A stretch of DNA of 64,000 bases from assembly GCF_021130785.1 (NCBI RefSeq), contig NC_060214.1, forward strand, positions 110,129,001 to 110,193,000, given 5' to 3'. Positions 39,445 through 50,736 of this stretch are shown here, in pieces; positions within the stretch are counted from its first letter, which is position 1, and each line of letters opens with the position of its first letter. A program made the translations under genes and the position numbers. The notes below the pieces were generated by a model. The model searched no databases and was not told the DNA's origin. It saw only the letters and a list, made by a program, of their open reading frames with translations. The DNA is from Homalodisca vitripennis. Its lineage: Eukaryota > Arthropoda > Insecta > Hemiptera > Cicadellidae.

Positions 39445-39515
39445 CGCTCTGTGGTGTAATGGCAGCACATTCACCCGGCAAGTGAGAGATCCGGGTTCGA
39501 CTCCCGGCGGAGCAA
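39445..39515 (+). tRNA. tRNA-like gene, satellite unit 7
   Basis: As unit 5 apart from a T-to-C change in the D-loop (ATGGCAGCAC). Folding unaffected. Confidence 0.65.
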
Positions 39516-39703
39516 GTACTTTTTTGTGATTCAATGTTTATTGAAATTAAATAAGGCTATTGCCATTTATACAATTTAATGTAAATAAAAGTCGTTTGAC
39601 AGGTATTTGGTCTTCCGATCATATGTTAGTTTGCTTATTTAAAACACATAATTATGTGATTAGATACGGCCAAATACAAAATAATTGAATCAGAAAAAGT
39701 AAG

Positions 39704-39774
39704 CGCTCCTGTGGTGTAATGGTAGCACATTCACCCGGCAAGTGAGAGATCGGGTTCGACTCCCGGCGGAGCAA
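39704..39774 (+). tRNA. tRNA-like gene, satellite unit 8 (indels)
   Basis: An extra C in the 5' acceptor (GCTCCTG) and loss of one C in the T-stem (GATCGGG). The downstream T-run is interrupted (ACATTTT). Probably inactive. Confidence 0.5.
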
Positions 39775-39957
39775 GTACATTTTGTGATTCAATGTTTGTT
39801 GAAATTTAAATAAGGCTATTGCCATTTATACAATTTAAATTGTAAATAAAATGTCGTTTGACAGGTATTTGGTCTTCCGATCATATGTTAGTTTGCTTAT
39901 TTAAAACGCATATGTGGACAGATACGGCCAAATACAAAATAATTGAATCGGAAAATA

Positions 39958-40690
39958 TATATACCTACTTAGGAGTGAGAAGCCTACTTCGGTCAACAGG
40001 TGTTTAGTTCCGGGCGTTTCAATTCGCTCCTAGTGTCTACTGCAATGTATTTACAGTGCTATAATTGAGTTTCCCTTGTTTACTCGATCAGCAAAATGTT
40101 TATATCTGAATAGGTGTGTCAGTGTATGTAGATCTATGAAAACTTCTCCTGTCAAAAAACATTGACTTCTGGTCTAAGACATTTCGAGTTTCATAATTAG
40201 AATTCCCAACATTGTCCTGATAAATAGACATATATTTATGTAAACACGTAGAACTGAGAGCCTACTTCGGTCAAACACCAAAACGCGTCTACTTCAGGTT
40301 GTTTAAAATAGCGGTCTAATGTATTTATGTTATGAAATGCGAGTATACTTTATTGTCTTGAACAATAAAATTATTTTCAGGTGAAAATTCAACGTGCACA
40401 ATCGTACTGACAGGGGATATGGAAATTAGCCAAAAGGGCTGAATATAATCGAAATTTTTGTAGCCGGATATGAACAAGTTTGGACATTAAAAGTAATCGT
40501 GAGAGGGAAAAGATCCACCCTGCAAACATTGTATGTGTAGGATGACAAAAGATTCGGCAGCTTTATAAATAGGGAATTATGGATGAAGTGACGCAGCCTC
40601 CTTCTTTCTACTGCTGGCTGCCAAACAACATATTCGTCTCCGTTGTTTTATCGAGATACAAATATATTCAAGTTGCTTCAAAGCAGTGTA
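39958..40690. repeat. Decayed repeat fragments, no gene
   Basis: GAAGCCTACTTCGGTCAA at about 39989 recurs as GAGAGCCTACTTCGGTCAA near 40257, and a GCTATAATTGAGTTTCCC block resembles the 37.1 kb element. These look like old, overlapping copies of the same interspersed family. Confidence 0.4.
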
Positions 40691-40741
40691 ATGTATATAT
40701 ATACATTACGGTATATATAATGTATATTGCTACCATACACC

Positions 40742-40812
40742 AGCTCTGTGGTGTAATGGTAGCACATTCACCCGGCAAGTGAGAGATCCGGGTTCGAGTC
40801 CCGGCGGAGCAA
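40742..40812 (+). tRNA. tRNA-like gene, outlying unit 1
   Basis: Clean body with box A TGGTGTAATGG, box B GGTTCGAGTCC and T5 terminator. It joins unrelated AT-rich DNA immediately 5' of the acceptor stem, so the 5' linker is missing. Confidence 0.7.
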
Positions 40813-41106
40813 GTACTTTTTGTGATTCAATGTTTAGTGAAATAAATTAAATTCGGCTATTGCCATTTATACAAATTTAATGAATGTAAATAGAAGTCAT
40901 TTGACAGGTATTTGGTCTTCCGATCATATGTTAGTTTGGTTATTTAAACACATATGTGAAAGAAACGGCCAAATACAAAATAATTGAATCGTAAAAAGTG
41001 AGGGCTCTGTGGTGTAATGGTAGCACATTCACCCGGCAAGTGAGAGATCCGGGTTCGAGTCCCGGCGGAGCAAGTACTTTTTGTGATTCAATGTATAGTG
41101 AAATAA
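40813..41106. repeat. Outlying satellite linker and second unit
   Basis: Linker matching the main array, with small differences (for example AGTGAAATAAATTAAATTCGGC). It carries one more tRNA-like body at 41003 and is cut after about 30 bp of the next linker by the element at 41107. Confidence 0.85.
41003..41073 (+). tRNA. tRNA-like gene, outlying unit 2
   Basis: Clean body; box B GGTTCGAGTCC; T5 terminator downstream. The base before the acceptor is G here, where the array units have C. Confidence 0.7.
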
Positions 41107-41573
41107 ATTATATATATATAAATGAATGTTTGTGTGTTTGTCCTTTATGGAATCGTACACTATTTGACCAATCATTATGAAAATTTGAATGTATATGTAC
41201 TTTTCGACGGAGAAGGTTTATATGCTATACTCATTTATAAAACTCACCACAAGGTGGCGCTGCAAAATATAAAAGTTTTCAAAGCGCCTGCACATTATAA
41301 ACTGCAATTACGAGACAGTTACGTATATTAATTTGCCAAATTTGTCTTTATGATAAATATATGGTTGAACTTAAAGCTTGACTGTTAGACCGCTTTATAA
41401 TAAAATACATGTACGTGTATTATGGCTATATAATAAGCATACACAGATTTTCTTGATCGTAACAACAAGGCAAACTCTACATCGGTGTTAGAAATATAAT
41501 GCACTTGAACCAGAATTGCAAATACATGGCCAAGGCTTACGTAAAGCGTGCGAAGCCGCGGGAAACAGCTAGT
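41107..41573 (+). repeat. Interspersed ~0.5 kb element, copy 2
   Basis: Starts TATATATAAATGAATGTTTG and ends GCGAAGCCGCGGGAAACAGCTAGT. Internal blocks match copies 1 and 3. It interrupts the tRNA-satellite linker. No complete ORF. Confidence 0.75.
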
Positions 41574-42542
41574 TTTAAATAAATACTGATACTTATTGTA
41601 GAAGAAGTTAGTAATACTAAGTGCATACAGTTTGAAGTATACTATCTCGTAACTATTAACCTACATTAAATTGCGACCATCTAAATCAAAGAGACGTGTT
41701 TATGGAAGGTAGGTGTATAACGTAAACATGTGAAAATACTATACAGGAATCACACAAATTAAAATAAATACACTTTTTAAATTAATAATACACCCATTTT
41801 TGAGGAGGCACTTTTGTAGTATTTCTTGTTTGAAATACTGCAGTAGCTCTTTGTGTTGGTGCAACACTGAATGTTAATTTAAATCTTCGCATTCTGGTTT
41901 AACAGACGGCAAGAAATTTTGATGAGCTAAATAGTATTCATGATTTTAGTAAATTATTATAAAATATAGAAAACAAATACGAGTTAAACAAAAATCAGTT
42001 AGACTGTAACCTAAGAAGAACTGAGATAGTATGTTTATATGACGGTGCCTGCCCGTATAAAGTGCAAGAATATACATTTTTGGTTTTTTATAGAAAATGA
42101 AAGAACAGCCGGCCGCTACTTTTTTGTTCTCGTAATACTTCAAGTTTGTAGTGGTACGAGCATTTTGTCTGATGTTTTTATTTTTATTTTATACTTCAGT
42201 AAACGTTGAGTACATTCATACATTTCTCTATGTGTAATTTTTCTTCTGTGCACATTCCAGTCTCTTAAGACAACTCTATTAATGACGTGTACTCATCCGA
42301 CAACTAATACGATTTTCTAGATCCTCTACTCGGTTATAAAGAGTTTGATTATTTCTGTTTGTATTAAATGTAGTCAGTTTTGTGCATTCCTCCCAAAAAC
42401 CCTTTATTGAAGATTCAATAAAACGTGGTTAAAGGATCACAAATAATGCCGTATACTGTTATTAATTTGTAAAAAATGTATCATGGGAATATTCCTTGTG
42501 CATACCTAGCGCACACTTGTTACAGTTCCATCTATATGCATT
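41574..42542. other. No gene recognised
   Basis: AT-rich spacer between two direct copies of the interspersed element. Confidence 0.45.
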
Positions 42543-43012
42543 AACATGAATGTTTGTCTGTATGTCGTTTATAGAATCGTAACTTATTTCACCGACCATT
42601 ATGAAAATTTGTATGTATATGTATTTTTCCACGGAGAGGGTTTATATGGTATACCCATTGATGTAACTCGCCACCAGGCGGCGCTGCAAAAGATAAAAGT
42701 CTTCAAAGCGCCTGCACACTATAAGCTGCAATTACGAGACAGTTACATATGTTACAATAGCCAAACACTATTTGAAGGCGCTAAGTTATGAAGTATATTT
42801 GTCTTTAAGATACATTTCTGGTTGAACTTATAATAAAGTACAAGTACGTGTACAATGACAATGATCAGTCAATAAACATACATAGATTTTCTTGGTTGTG
42901 GCAACAAGGCAAACCCTACATTGGCGTTGGAAATGTAATTCACTTTGAACCAGAAGTGCTCATACACGGCAAAGCTTGCGAAAAGCGTACGACGCCGCGG
43001 GAAACAGCTAGT
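42543..43012 (+). repeat. Interspersed ~0.5 kb element, copy 3
   Basis: Starts AACATGAATGTTTGTCTG and ends ACGCCGCGGGAAACAGCTAGT. Retains a TTTGAAGGCGCTAAGTTATG block that copy 1 also has (inverted) but copy 2 lacks. The 81-codon ORF inside is incidental. Confidence 0.75.
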
Positions 43013-43432
43013 TCAATATACAGTTGCAAGACTGAGTCTATGTGTGCAGTTTAATTATCTTATTTGTTTATCAAACAAATAACAATAATATATGAAAAAC
43101 TTTAAGGAATTTAAATTGTATTCTTACTTTTTAATATAATGGTGTTCAGATCTTTCTCATCCCTTAGGTTTATAATCGAATCTGTAGAAACTTAAAAAAG
43201 TCCTAACGATATATCTTGTATTAAATAATGTGATATGACGCTAATAATAGATTTAAAATTCTTAAGTGACCAACTGTTTTATTTTTAGCACTTCAGTATG
43301 AAGGTGAGATTTAAATAAAACTTAAGTGTAAAAGATTTGGAGAAGTATGTGGAATTTAACAAATCAGCAATATACGAGTAAATAGACTAATACTTTGATT
43401 ATCCACTAAGCTGATTGTCAAATATTAATGTA
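43013..43432. other. No gene recognised
   Basis: AT-rich spacer. Confidence 0.45.
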
Positions 43433-44095
43433 CGAGGCGTGTTCAGGAAGTAAGTACCGTTAAAAAAAAAACAAAAAACAATTATTTTTCAACACAATTT
43501 TATTTCTACGTGAAAGCTCAAGCCTTAAACTATTTTTCGACACAGTTTCCACCGATTTTCAAACACTTGTCGTAGAGGATGATCAATTTGTCTATACTAT
43601 CTTCGTAGAATGTACCCGCCAACGAATGTAGCCACGACTCCAGGGACGGATTTCCCACTAGGCACACTACGTCAGTGCTGGTCTGAACTGTCATGTCAGC
43701 GCGGCGGCGGCATTTGAAAACGGCCGTCAAGGAGCGCTCGCATTACAATATTGAACGTAAACCTGACACATAATTACAGTAATGCAATTCATTTTCTAAC
43801 ATTTTCCGTTCAAAAGTGCAGATTATTATTACAAAACTACTGTAGGCTATTATTGTACTGCATTAGGTATATTTTAAGCTGTAAATTTAACGGTTGGCAA
43901 CACTGTCTATCAAATAGATCACCTTCAGTAGTGTTTAGTGACTTGTGTATGTCAAGTAGATTTTTTTTTAAATTGACATCAGCAGGGGTTAGCTTCATAG
44001 TTTGTAATGAGTCGTCCTTATTAAGTTTCGATTTAGTTTTTACGTTAGCCTAATAGTTATTTTGTTTGCTCATAATAATAGTAATAAAAATAATA

Positions 44096-46600
44096 ATGAG
44101 TGATTAAGGAAGAAAACTAAGTGGTTCGAGCTATCGTAAAATTGCGAGTGGAAAGATAGAAAAAGAAACTAAAATGTTAAAAACTTATACAAAAGTGGAC
44201 AGTTTTTTTTTAAAACTCTTGATAAACCTAGTGGAAGTGAGGAATGCTGCTCGTCATGGAAACAACACATCGGGTCAAATAGGGCTCCAGACAGTGGGAA
44301 TGGCGATCAAGAAACAAGTGTGGATGAACCGGAACGTTTTGAGAAGTGAGAAGTGATAACGAACTGAACAACGATGACACTGTTTTAACAAATTAAGCGA
44401 TATTATAGTTTCACAAAAAACTGGTCAAAATCTTTACCGTAAGTGATGACCCCACTGAATGGAAGATAAATGATGCTACGATTGGTATACAGTAATTATT
44501 AAAACGAGGAAAAACCAAGACAAAGTTTGTGATGATGACTTTCAAAACTCAAAAAGAGAGTTCGGTAATAAAATAAGATATGTAAACAAAAATGTTTTTT
44601 AGTAGGAAACTAATGAATGGAGAAACTATATCAAGAGATTACTTGGTGTATTAAAAAATCACAGGTTCATTATTTTGCGCTTCCTACAGATTATGTTGTT
44701 CTCATCAAGCAGCAGTTCCAAATTAGCCAGTGAAGGTGTTTCAGATTGGACGCATATCGGAGAAATTTTGTCCGCCTATGAAAATTCACAAGAACACATA
44801 AACTCCGAATTAGTGTTATTAACCCGTAAAAAAGGAGTTGGAACGCTTTGAAAGTCAATTTTATTCTTACGTTTAAATTGAACGGAAATATTGGATACAC
44901 GTTTTGGAAAGAGTGTGTTTCTGTTGTGAAAAAGCTAGCAAGCAGGGGACGTCCGTTGAGAGTCGGATGAATATATTTGGGTCGACACACAACGGCGAGT
45001 ACATGATGTCCTTAGAATTAATAGCCGAATTCGACCCTTTCCTTGCTGAACATATTCGAAAATTTGGTAATCCAGGTTCAGGGAGAACTTATTATTTTTC
45101 AATCACTAATTATTAGTCTATTTTTTATCTGTAATTAAATCACTGAACTGTTATCTTCAAAAGTAAAAGATTTCATAATTAACGAGGTGAAACAGGCCAA
45201 GTATTACACCATACTAGCGGACTCAACGCCTGACATAAGCCACACTGACCAATTGTCATTTGTCTTGGGGTTTGTTAAAGAAAATGGTATTCCTGTTGAA
45301 CGATTTCTCTTGTTTTTACCGATTTAGACTGTGTAAATTCAATCCCCATTGATTTAGCCAACTGAAGAGGGCAGTCGTACGATAATGTAAGCAACATGTC
45401 AGGAGTATACAGCGGCTTGCAAGCTAGGATAAAAAATGAAACTCCTAAAGCATTATTTGTCCCTTGCTCGGCTCATTCGTTAAATCTTGTGTGCTAGAAA
45501 TTGCTGTCCAGAAGCATGCATTTTCTTTAAACTAATTCAGAATATCTACACATTTTTCGTTGCATCTACTAAGATATGGGAATGTCTACTTAGCTGTACT
45601 CAAAGTAAAAGTAAAACTCTCAAGGTTTTTGTCAGAAACAATGTGGAGTGCTCGTGAAAGTGCATACAAAGCTATATGTGAAAACCTAGAAAGTGTAATT
45701 CTGAGTTTAGAGATATATGAAGAGGACACTAACGAGAAACCTCTGGTTAGGAGTAAAGCAACGGGGACCTCCTGAAAAGCCTGAACAGATTGGAAACCAC
45801 GATTATGATGGAACCTTGGACCAACATATTGGACAGATTTGAACAAGTTAGTCAAACTTAACAAAAGGTGGACACGTCCCTAGAGAGAGTAGTTAGATTA
45901 TATGACTCATTTGGTCATTTTTCGCCGACTCTCTTAGAAACATTTTTCATGTGTATGAAGAAATGGCCAAGAAACGGTGTGATGTAGAGTATGAAACAAG
46001 CTGCGAACGTCGGAAAGAAAGGAAAATCCAGGCAGACGAAACCAATTAAAACGAAATCATCTTTACAGGCCGTGATAAATTAAGAGTAGAAACATTTATG
46101 TTGCTCTTGACGAACTCGTCAGCTTTACTGAAGCGCAAAAAACGCTTACGACGTTATTGCGGATAAGTTTTCTCAGTTTTTAACAATCTATCGTCGTCTT
46201 CAGCTGAAACTATTATTGAGAAACTTGTATCTTTTTATAAATATGATGTAGAAAAATAATTTTTAAATAAGTTTATATACTTCCCTGGCCTTCTGAAGAG
46301 TGGTGGTGTTAAGAAAAATACTGTTTTCGATGATAAATCTCATAAGAGAACAAAAATCTCCAACTGACATTTCCCAAATATAGATATAGCTCTTTGTATG
46401 TATTTGTGCTCAGCGAATATATTCATTTTCTGTATTAAAAAAAATACAATCTGCCTTAGATCCAGAATGAATGAAGAAAAACTGAACTTGTTGGCTCTTC
46501 TACACATCATAGGCTGAACTTTTGAACGCCGATCAAATAAAAGTTAAAGACTTAATAGAGGAGTTGGCAGTGATTACAAGTAGGAGGAAACCAATGTAAA
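44096..46600 (+). pseudogene. hAT transposase pseudogene (TTF finger, DUF4371, hATC)
   Basis: Fragments in all three frames give, in order: a basic N-terminus with RKLSG; TTF-finger-like KL.NGE.ISRDYLVY and GSLFCAS (about 44610-44690); SEGVSDWTHIGEIL; the DUF4371 block with GRPLRVGMNIFGSTHNGEYM and LELIAEFDPFLAEHI (44940-45060); YYTILADSTPDISHTDQLSF with the catalytic-Asp region (about 45200-45260); CSAHSLNLVC (45465-45494); MWSARESAYKAI where hATs have RW; and hATC-like FPNIDIALCMYL and RMNEEKLNLLALL (46370-46510). There are many stops and frameshifts, and codon 3 is followed by TAA. Dead. Confidence 0.85.
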
Positions 46601-46651
46601 GAATTACTTCCTTAAGTAAGAATCATTGATACGTTGGTTTATTTTTGTTCA

Positions 46652-47468
46652 TTTTGACGTGACAACGTCTTAAATTAGGTTGCGGCTCGGAGTCACTCAT
46701 GAAAAAGTGTAACGCCCGGTAACGTTACGATGCCCGTCCAGTGGGTCCGCCGCACGGGATCCGCACGGGATAAAGCAGATAAACTGTGGGTCCGCCGCAC
46801 GGGAATAAAGCAGATAACTATGTTTATTCGTGAAAATGTGGAGTGCTTAGATTCGTCATTTACAACAACTACAACAATAAAGGTAAATAATTGTACACTG
46901 ATATTTCATTATCGTAAACTATGATTGGTTGATTAATTGTTAGATTGACACAAAAGTTGAGAAACTGAGTTTATAGGTTATGTCATACTATTGACAAAAT
47001 GTTGATAGTGTTAAGTAAATTATTAGTTTAAATCACTCTGCAATCAATCGTAATTCAGTCGATTGAGAAGAAACAGCGCGTATTGCTAGTCAAACATTTA
47101 AAATAACAAATTATAACCTCTAACCTGTCATAACAGTGCGACCAAACAAACGAACTAAACCGACCAATCACCACGCGCGGAGTTAGAATTTAACTGTGTT
47201 TAGCAAGAATTTCAAATTCCAATTTTAGTAAATGTTTTTTTTATTCAACTTTACCATTTACAATAACAAATTTTAATTAATTTCAAATTATGTACAATGT
47301 TTTAGTAAACAAAATATATTTCTATAGTTAAAATTTGTGCAATTCTTATTTTCATTCAATTCCTTGGTGCAATTTTAATAATATTCATATCAATAAATAT
47401 TCTACCGAGAAAAAAGACGTTGTCACGTAAAATCTTCGCCCGTAAAAACCGACTTTACAGGCAACCAT
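46652..47468 (-). mobile_element. ~820-bp non-autonomous DNA transposon, copy 2
   Basis: Inverted relative to the copy at 31466-32286 and nearly identical over 817 bp, including the CGGGCGTTACACTTTTTCATG and GTGGTGATTGGTCGGTTTAG blocks. Nested in the 3' part of the hAT element. No ORF of its own. Confidence 0.85.
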
Positions 47469-47945
47469 AATTTTTTTTATTAAAGTAATTTAAGAATACA
47501 TTTTTAATTTGTAAAAGTAAACACCTTTTTAAATGTAATTAAAATATAAATAAAGTAATTCTTACCGTTTTTTAGATGAACACCCCGTTTTTCATAACTC
47601 CCCCCCCCGAGTTCATACTCGTTAGATTTAATCTCTTATTTAAATAATAATATTGTGTCACATGTGTATCGTGTCACATATTGTGACATGTTTCAAGGGA
47701 CGGCAGTCAGAAAAGTGCCCATCTCCAAAAGTTTAATATAAATACGTCCCTGCATAAACTCCACGGCAGTTTTCACTTCATCGTCGGTTTCAAAGCGTTG
47801 GCCGCCTAGCTCGCGCTTCATGTGCAGGAACAAATGGTTAGTCAGACGGTGCTGTAGGGGGTCCGGGCTGTAGGGTGGGTGATCGAACTGCTCCCAAAGA
47901 ATATTTTCTTGATCGTGACAAAAGGTAAATCTCAACCGCGGCAAC

Positions 47946-50340
47946 GCAAATATAATTAGTTAAAAATAGAAAGTGTGTCTACACACACAAAAACCTGAAT
48001 AATAATTCCCAGTGGCAATTTACCTTGAACTCTGGTTAATTTATAAGGCAAAAACTGAGTAAAACCTAACTGATTTATAATTTTTTAAATAATTTACAAC
48101 ACCATAGTATTACATTACAAATGCTTACACTATACAGATTGCATAGTTTTACTATTTTATTCCATCCGCGTCGTCAGGACCAAAATTTGGGGGGGGGGGC
48201 GAATGAGCGATCCGGGAGCACACCGCGCAACATGTGGGGGTTCCTTCCCCGAAAAAATTTTGAAAAATTGTGACCTTGAAATAACGTTTGGGCACTAATT
48301 TAAACCCAAAATCTTAAATTTCTACAAGCAGAATTTTCATTGAAACAATTTGATTTTGGTTTGAAAACATGACTAAATTACAATTGAAAACTCATACTAA
48401 ATGTATATTCCTTCATACTGGTTTTAAATATGTTAATTGTTACTAAAACTGTTGAAGCCATGCCATCAAATACCATGATATGTTAAGAAATTAAAATTTA
48501 TTTATTCAAACGGTTTCAGATCCTGGTTAAAAGACCTTAAAACACTGCTCTTTAAACTTATAGTCTAATTATTAGAAAATGGATCTCGAGATTGCGTCTA
48601 TCACTCATTACAGGATTGTTGCTGTCATTTACATTGGACATACCTACAACTTCTCAGTTGTTCAGCGTTGCGTGGAAACCGTGGGCAACTGCTAGTAAAT
48701 CAAATGAAATAGATCTTTTAGGGTGATTTAAATATTCATCATTTATTTATTTTTTATTTATTTATTTATTGTTGTCATGGACGAGCATAATAAGTGGTTA
48801 AATCATTTTTTATAAAATGTTAATTGTGAAACACTGTCCTGCAGATTAGTTATGAGAACTCATTAAAACACACACAAGCATACGATTTAATGTTATAACA
48901 ACAGAGAAGTTTACTCACACATTAATTACCCAGTTAATGAAATGGGGAAGCCTTGCATACAGGCAATGAAATGAGGTATCCGTGAAGTCCTAATTGAAAT
49001 AGTTAATTACCATAAAACCCGCATTATAACATAGCATTGTAAACAACGTATATTTTGACTAAACCTGTTACCTTTTATGATCATTTGATAATCAAGTCAG
49101 ATATTTAAATATGCGAGTATTTATTGAAGAAATAAATATGTATGTTAAACTTCTTTAATTCAAAATTTGACTGAGACACTGATTAACTTAATATGTTAAC
49201 CATTTCCCAGAAAATAAAGTCATGCATTGCATACTCTCTTGGAAAATTATGAATCAATTCTAATCTAGGGATATATATATAAAGGTAACCTAGAAGAATT
49301 ATGTTGTGCATTCAAGAACAAAGGTTACCTTATTATCAAGGATTAAATTATAAAACAAAAGGCTAATTTAATTAATGAGAAATACAAAAAAGGGAAAATG
49401 TCGACTAAAAATTATAGGCATAACTCTTGAAAGATCATTTGTCCTGAAACCAACCGTAACTTACAATGATACATCATATTTTAATAATAATCATATTATC
49501 TTCAATCATTATCACCAATATAAGGTACTTGTACAGGATTTGAAATTTATTGTGAAAGGAATTAGATCTGACAGTTGAAACCCCCTGTGCATGACAATGT
49601 TTTGATATTATACTATCAATTTTACTCATCTGTCCAAGCTATTCTTTGAATTCCATTCGTCGTTGAGTGATTAGTATATTTAATACACTATTTTATTCCA
49701 ATATAATAATTCGTGAAAAGTTTAGCTCGTCACGTTAATCTGTTTAAATAATTAATGAAAAACATGTGCTAAAAGATGTTTATAAAGAACGGACCTTTAA
49801 AAATATAGAATATGCTATGCAAGGTGTTTTATGTGAAATAATTAATAAGAATTCACTTTCTAAAGCAAATACTAATAATTTCAAAGAAAAAAAAACTTGA
49901 AAGGTTTTGAATTTAAAATATCACCCTATATTTAAACATCCATAAATACTTTCAATGAACTAGTAGCGTCTAGTGTTTGAAATGTTTAAAAGAATATTAA
50001 ATGTCCTCCTAAAATCTTAATTATACTCGTATTTGCATTTGAAATATCGTTGTTATCTAAAAAAAAGTAACGCTTACTTAAAACAATTTTAAAATGTTTT
50101 TCGATATTTAAAACTTAAAGGATGACTTAAACACTATAAAGAGCTTAAAACTATGGTTTCATAATAAAATAGTTTAAATTGTGACAGATAAATAACATTA
50201 TAATTAAAGAAACCGTAGCAAATAGAATTCGATCACACAGTAGGCCTATACCACTATGAGACCAAGAAAATTACTTAGTGATGAAATTTCTCTTTATACC
50301 ACTAATTCATTGGAATACAAACATTGAATCCTTATTATAT
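47946..50340. other. No gene recognised
   Basis: AT-rich DNA. A G-run and GAAAAAATTTTGAAAAATTG motif at about 48190-48270 suggest an old repeat end. The 67-codon ORF at 49375 has no known domain. Confidence 0.4.
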
Positions 50341-50736
50341 TAATTTTGCTAAATTCAGTGATAAAAACGCCAAGTACGTGAAATTTATAGCTTTAGAGAA
50401 ACGCAGTGCTTACTAACTTGGTTGGATGCTCATGTAGAGCTAAAACATTTCTTTAGTTATGTTTAAAAGTTAATGTCATGACATTTTTCGGAGCGATGAC
50501 AGTTTTTTCCCTTCCTTTCATTACAACGTAGACAGAAATTATCCAGAGTATTAAAAACAGAATTATGAGTTATGCATTGGAGATAAATACCACACGATGT
50601 ATCTTGAAAAAAGACGTAACAGGCATTGAGTCTCAGTTTAGAGGTTGTACATGTTTTTAGTTTCCTTATTAAAAACAAAACTCAACAGTCTAATGCATAG
50701 CTGACTAGTATGGTTTTACCAAGATAACTTGCAATC

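Larger units (their letters stand above)
37564..39957. repeat. ~256-bp satellite carrying tRNA-like genes
   Basis: One inverted unit is followed by eight direct units and a ninth linker cut before its tRNA. tRNA starts in the direct units fall at 37909, 38166, 38423, 38677, 38933, 39188, 39445 and 39704, a spacing of 254-259 bp. Each unit is about 71 bp of tRNA-like sequence plus about 185 bp of linker. The linker contains CAATGTTTATTGAAATTAA, GGCTATTGCC, GTCGTTTGACAGG, ATATGTTAGTTTGC and ACGGCCAAATACAAAATAATTGAATC. A-T rich inverted sequences TTGAATC.GAAAAAGTA and TACTTTTT.TGATTCAA flank every tRNA-like body. Confidence 0.95.
43641..47752 (+). mobile_element. hAT element (DUF4371/ZMYM1-like transposase)
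   Basis: Ends CAGGGACG (43641) and CGTCCCTG (47752) are short hAT-type inverted repeats. The flanks CACGACTC (43633-43640) and CATAAACTC (47753-47761) read as a decayed 8-bp target duplication: two transitions at a CpG and one inserted A. Its length of 4112 bp includes the 817-bp element nested near its 3' end. It is inserted in a mariner. Confidence 0.8.
43433..47945 (-). mobile_element. Mariner fragment split by a hAT insertion
   Basis: The left end CGAGGCGTGTTCAGGAAGTAAG (after TA) is a mariner-type inverted repeat. Minus-strand coding homology covers the transposase C-terminus: SWLHSLAGTFYEDSIDKL..YDKCLKIGGN (43640 to 43530). It resumes at 47945 to 47753 with WEQFDHPPYSPD and GGQRFETDDEVKTAVE. 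The two pieces are consecutive parts of one protein, separated by the hAT at 43641-47752. The N-terminal two-thirds of the transposase is absent. Confidence 0.8.

Noticed and set aside
44174..45864. Separate small genes in the 44-46 kb region
   Set aside because: All are frame fragments or shadows of one hAT transposase pseudogene.
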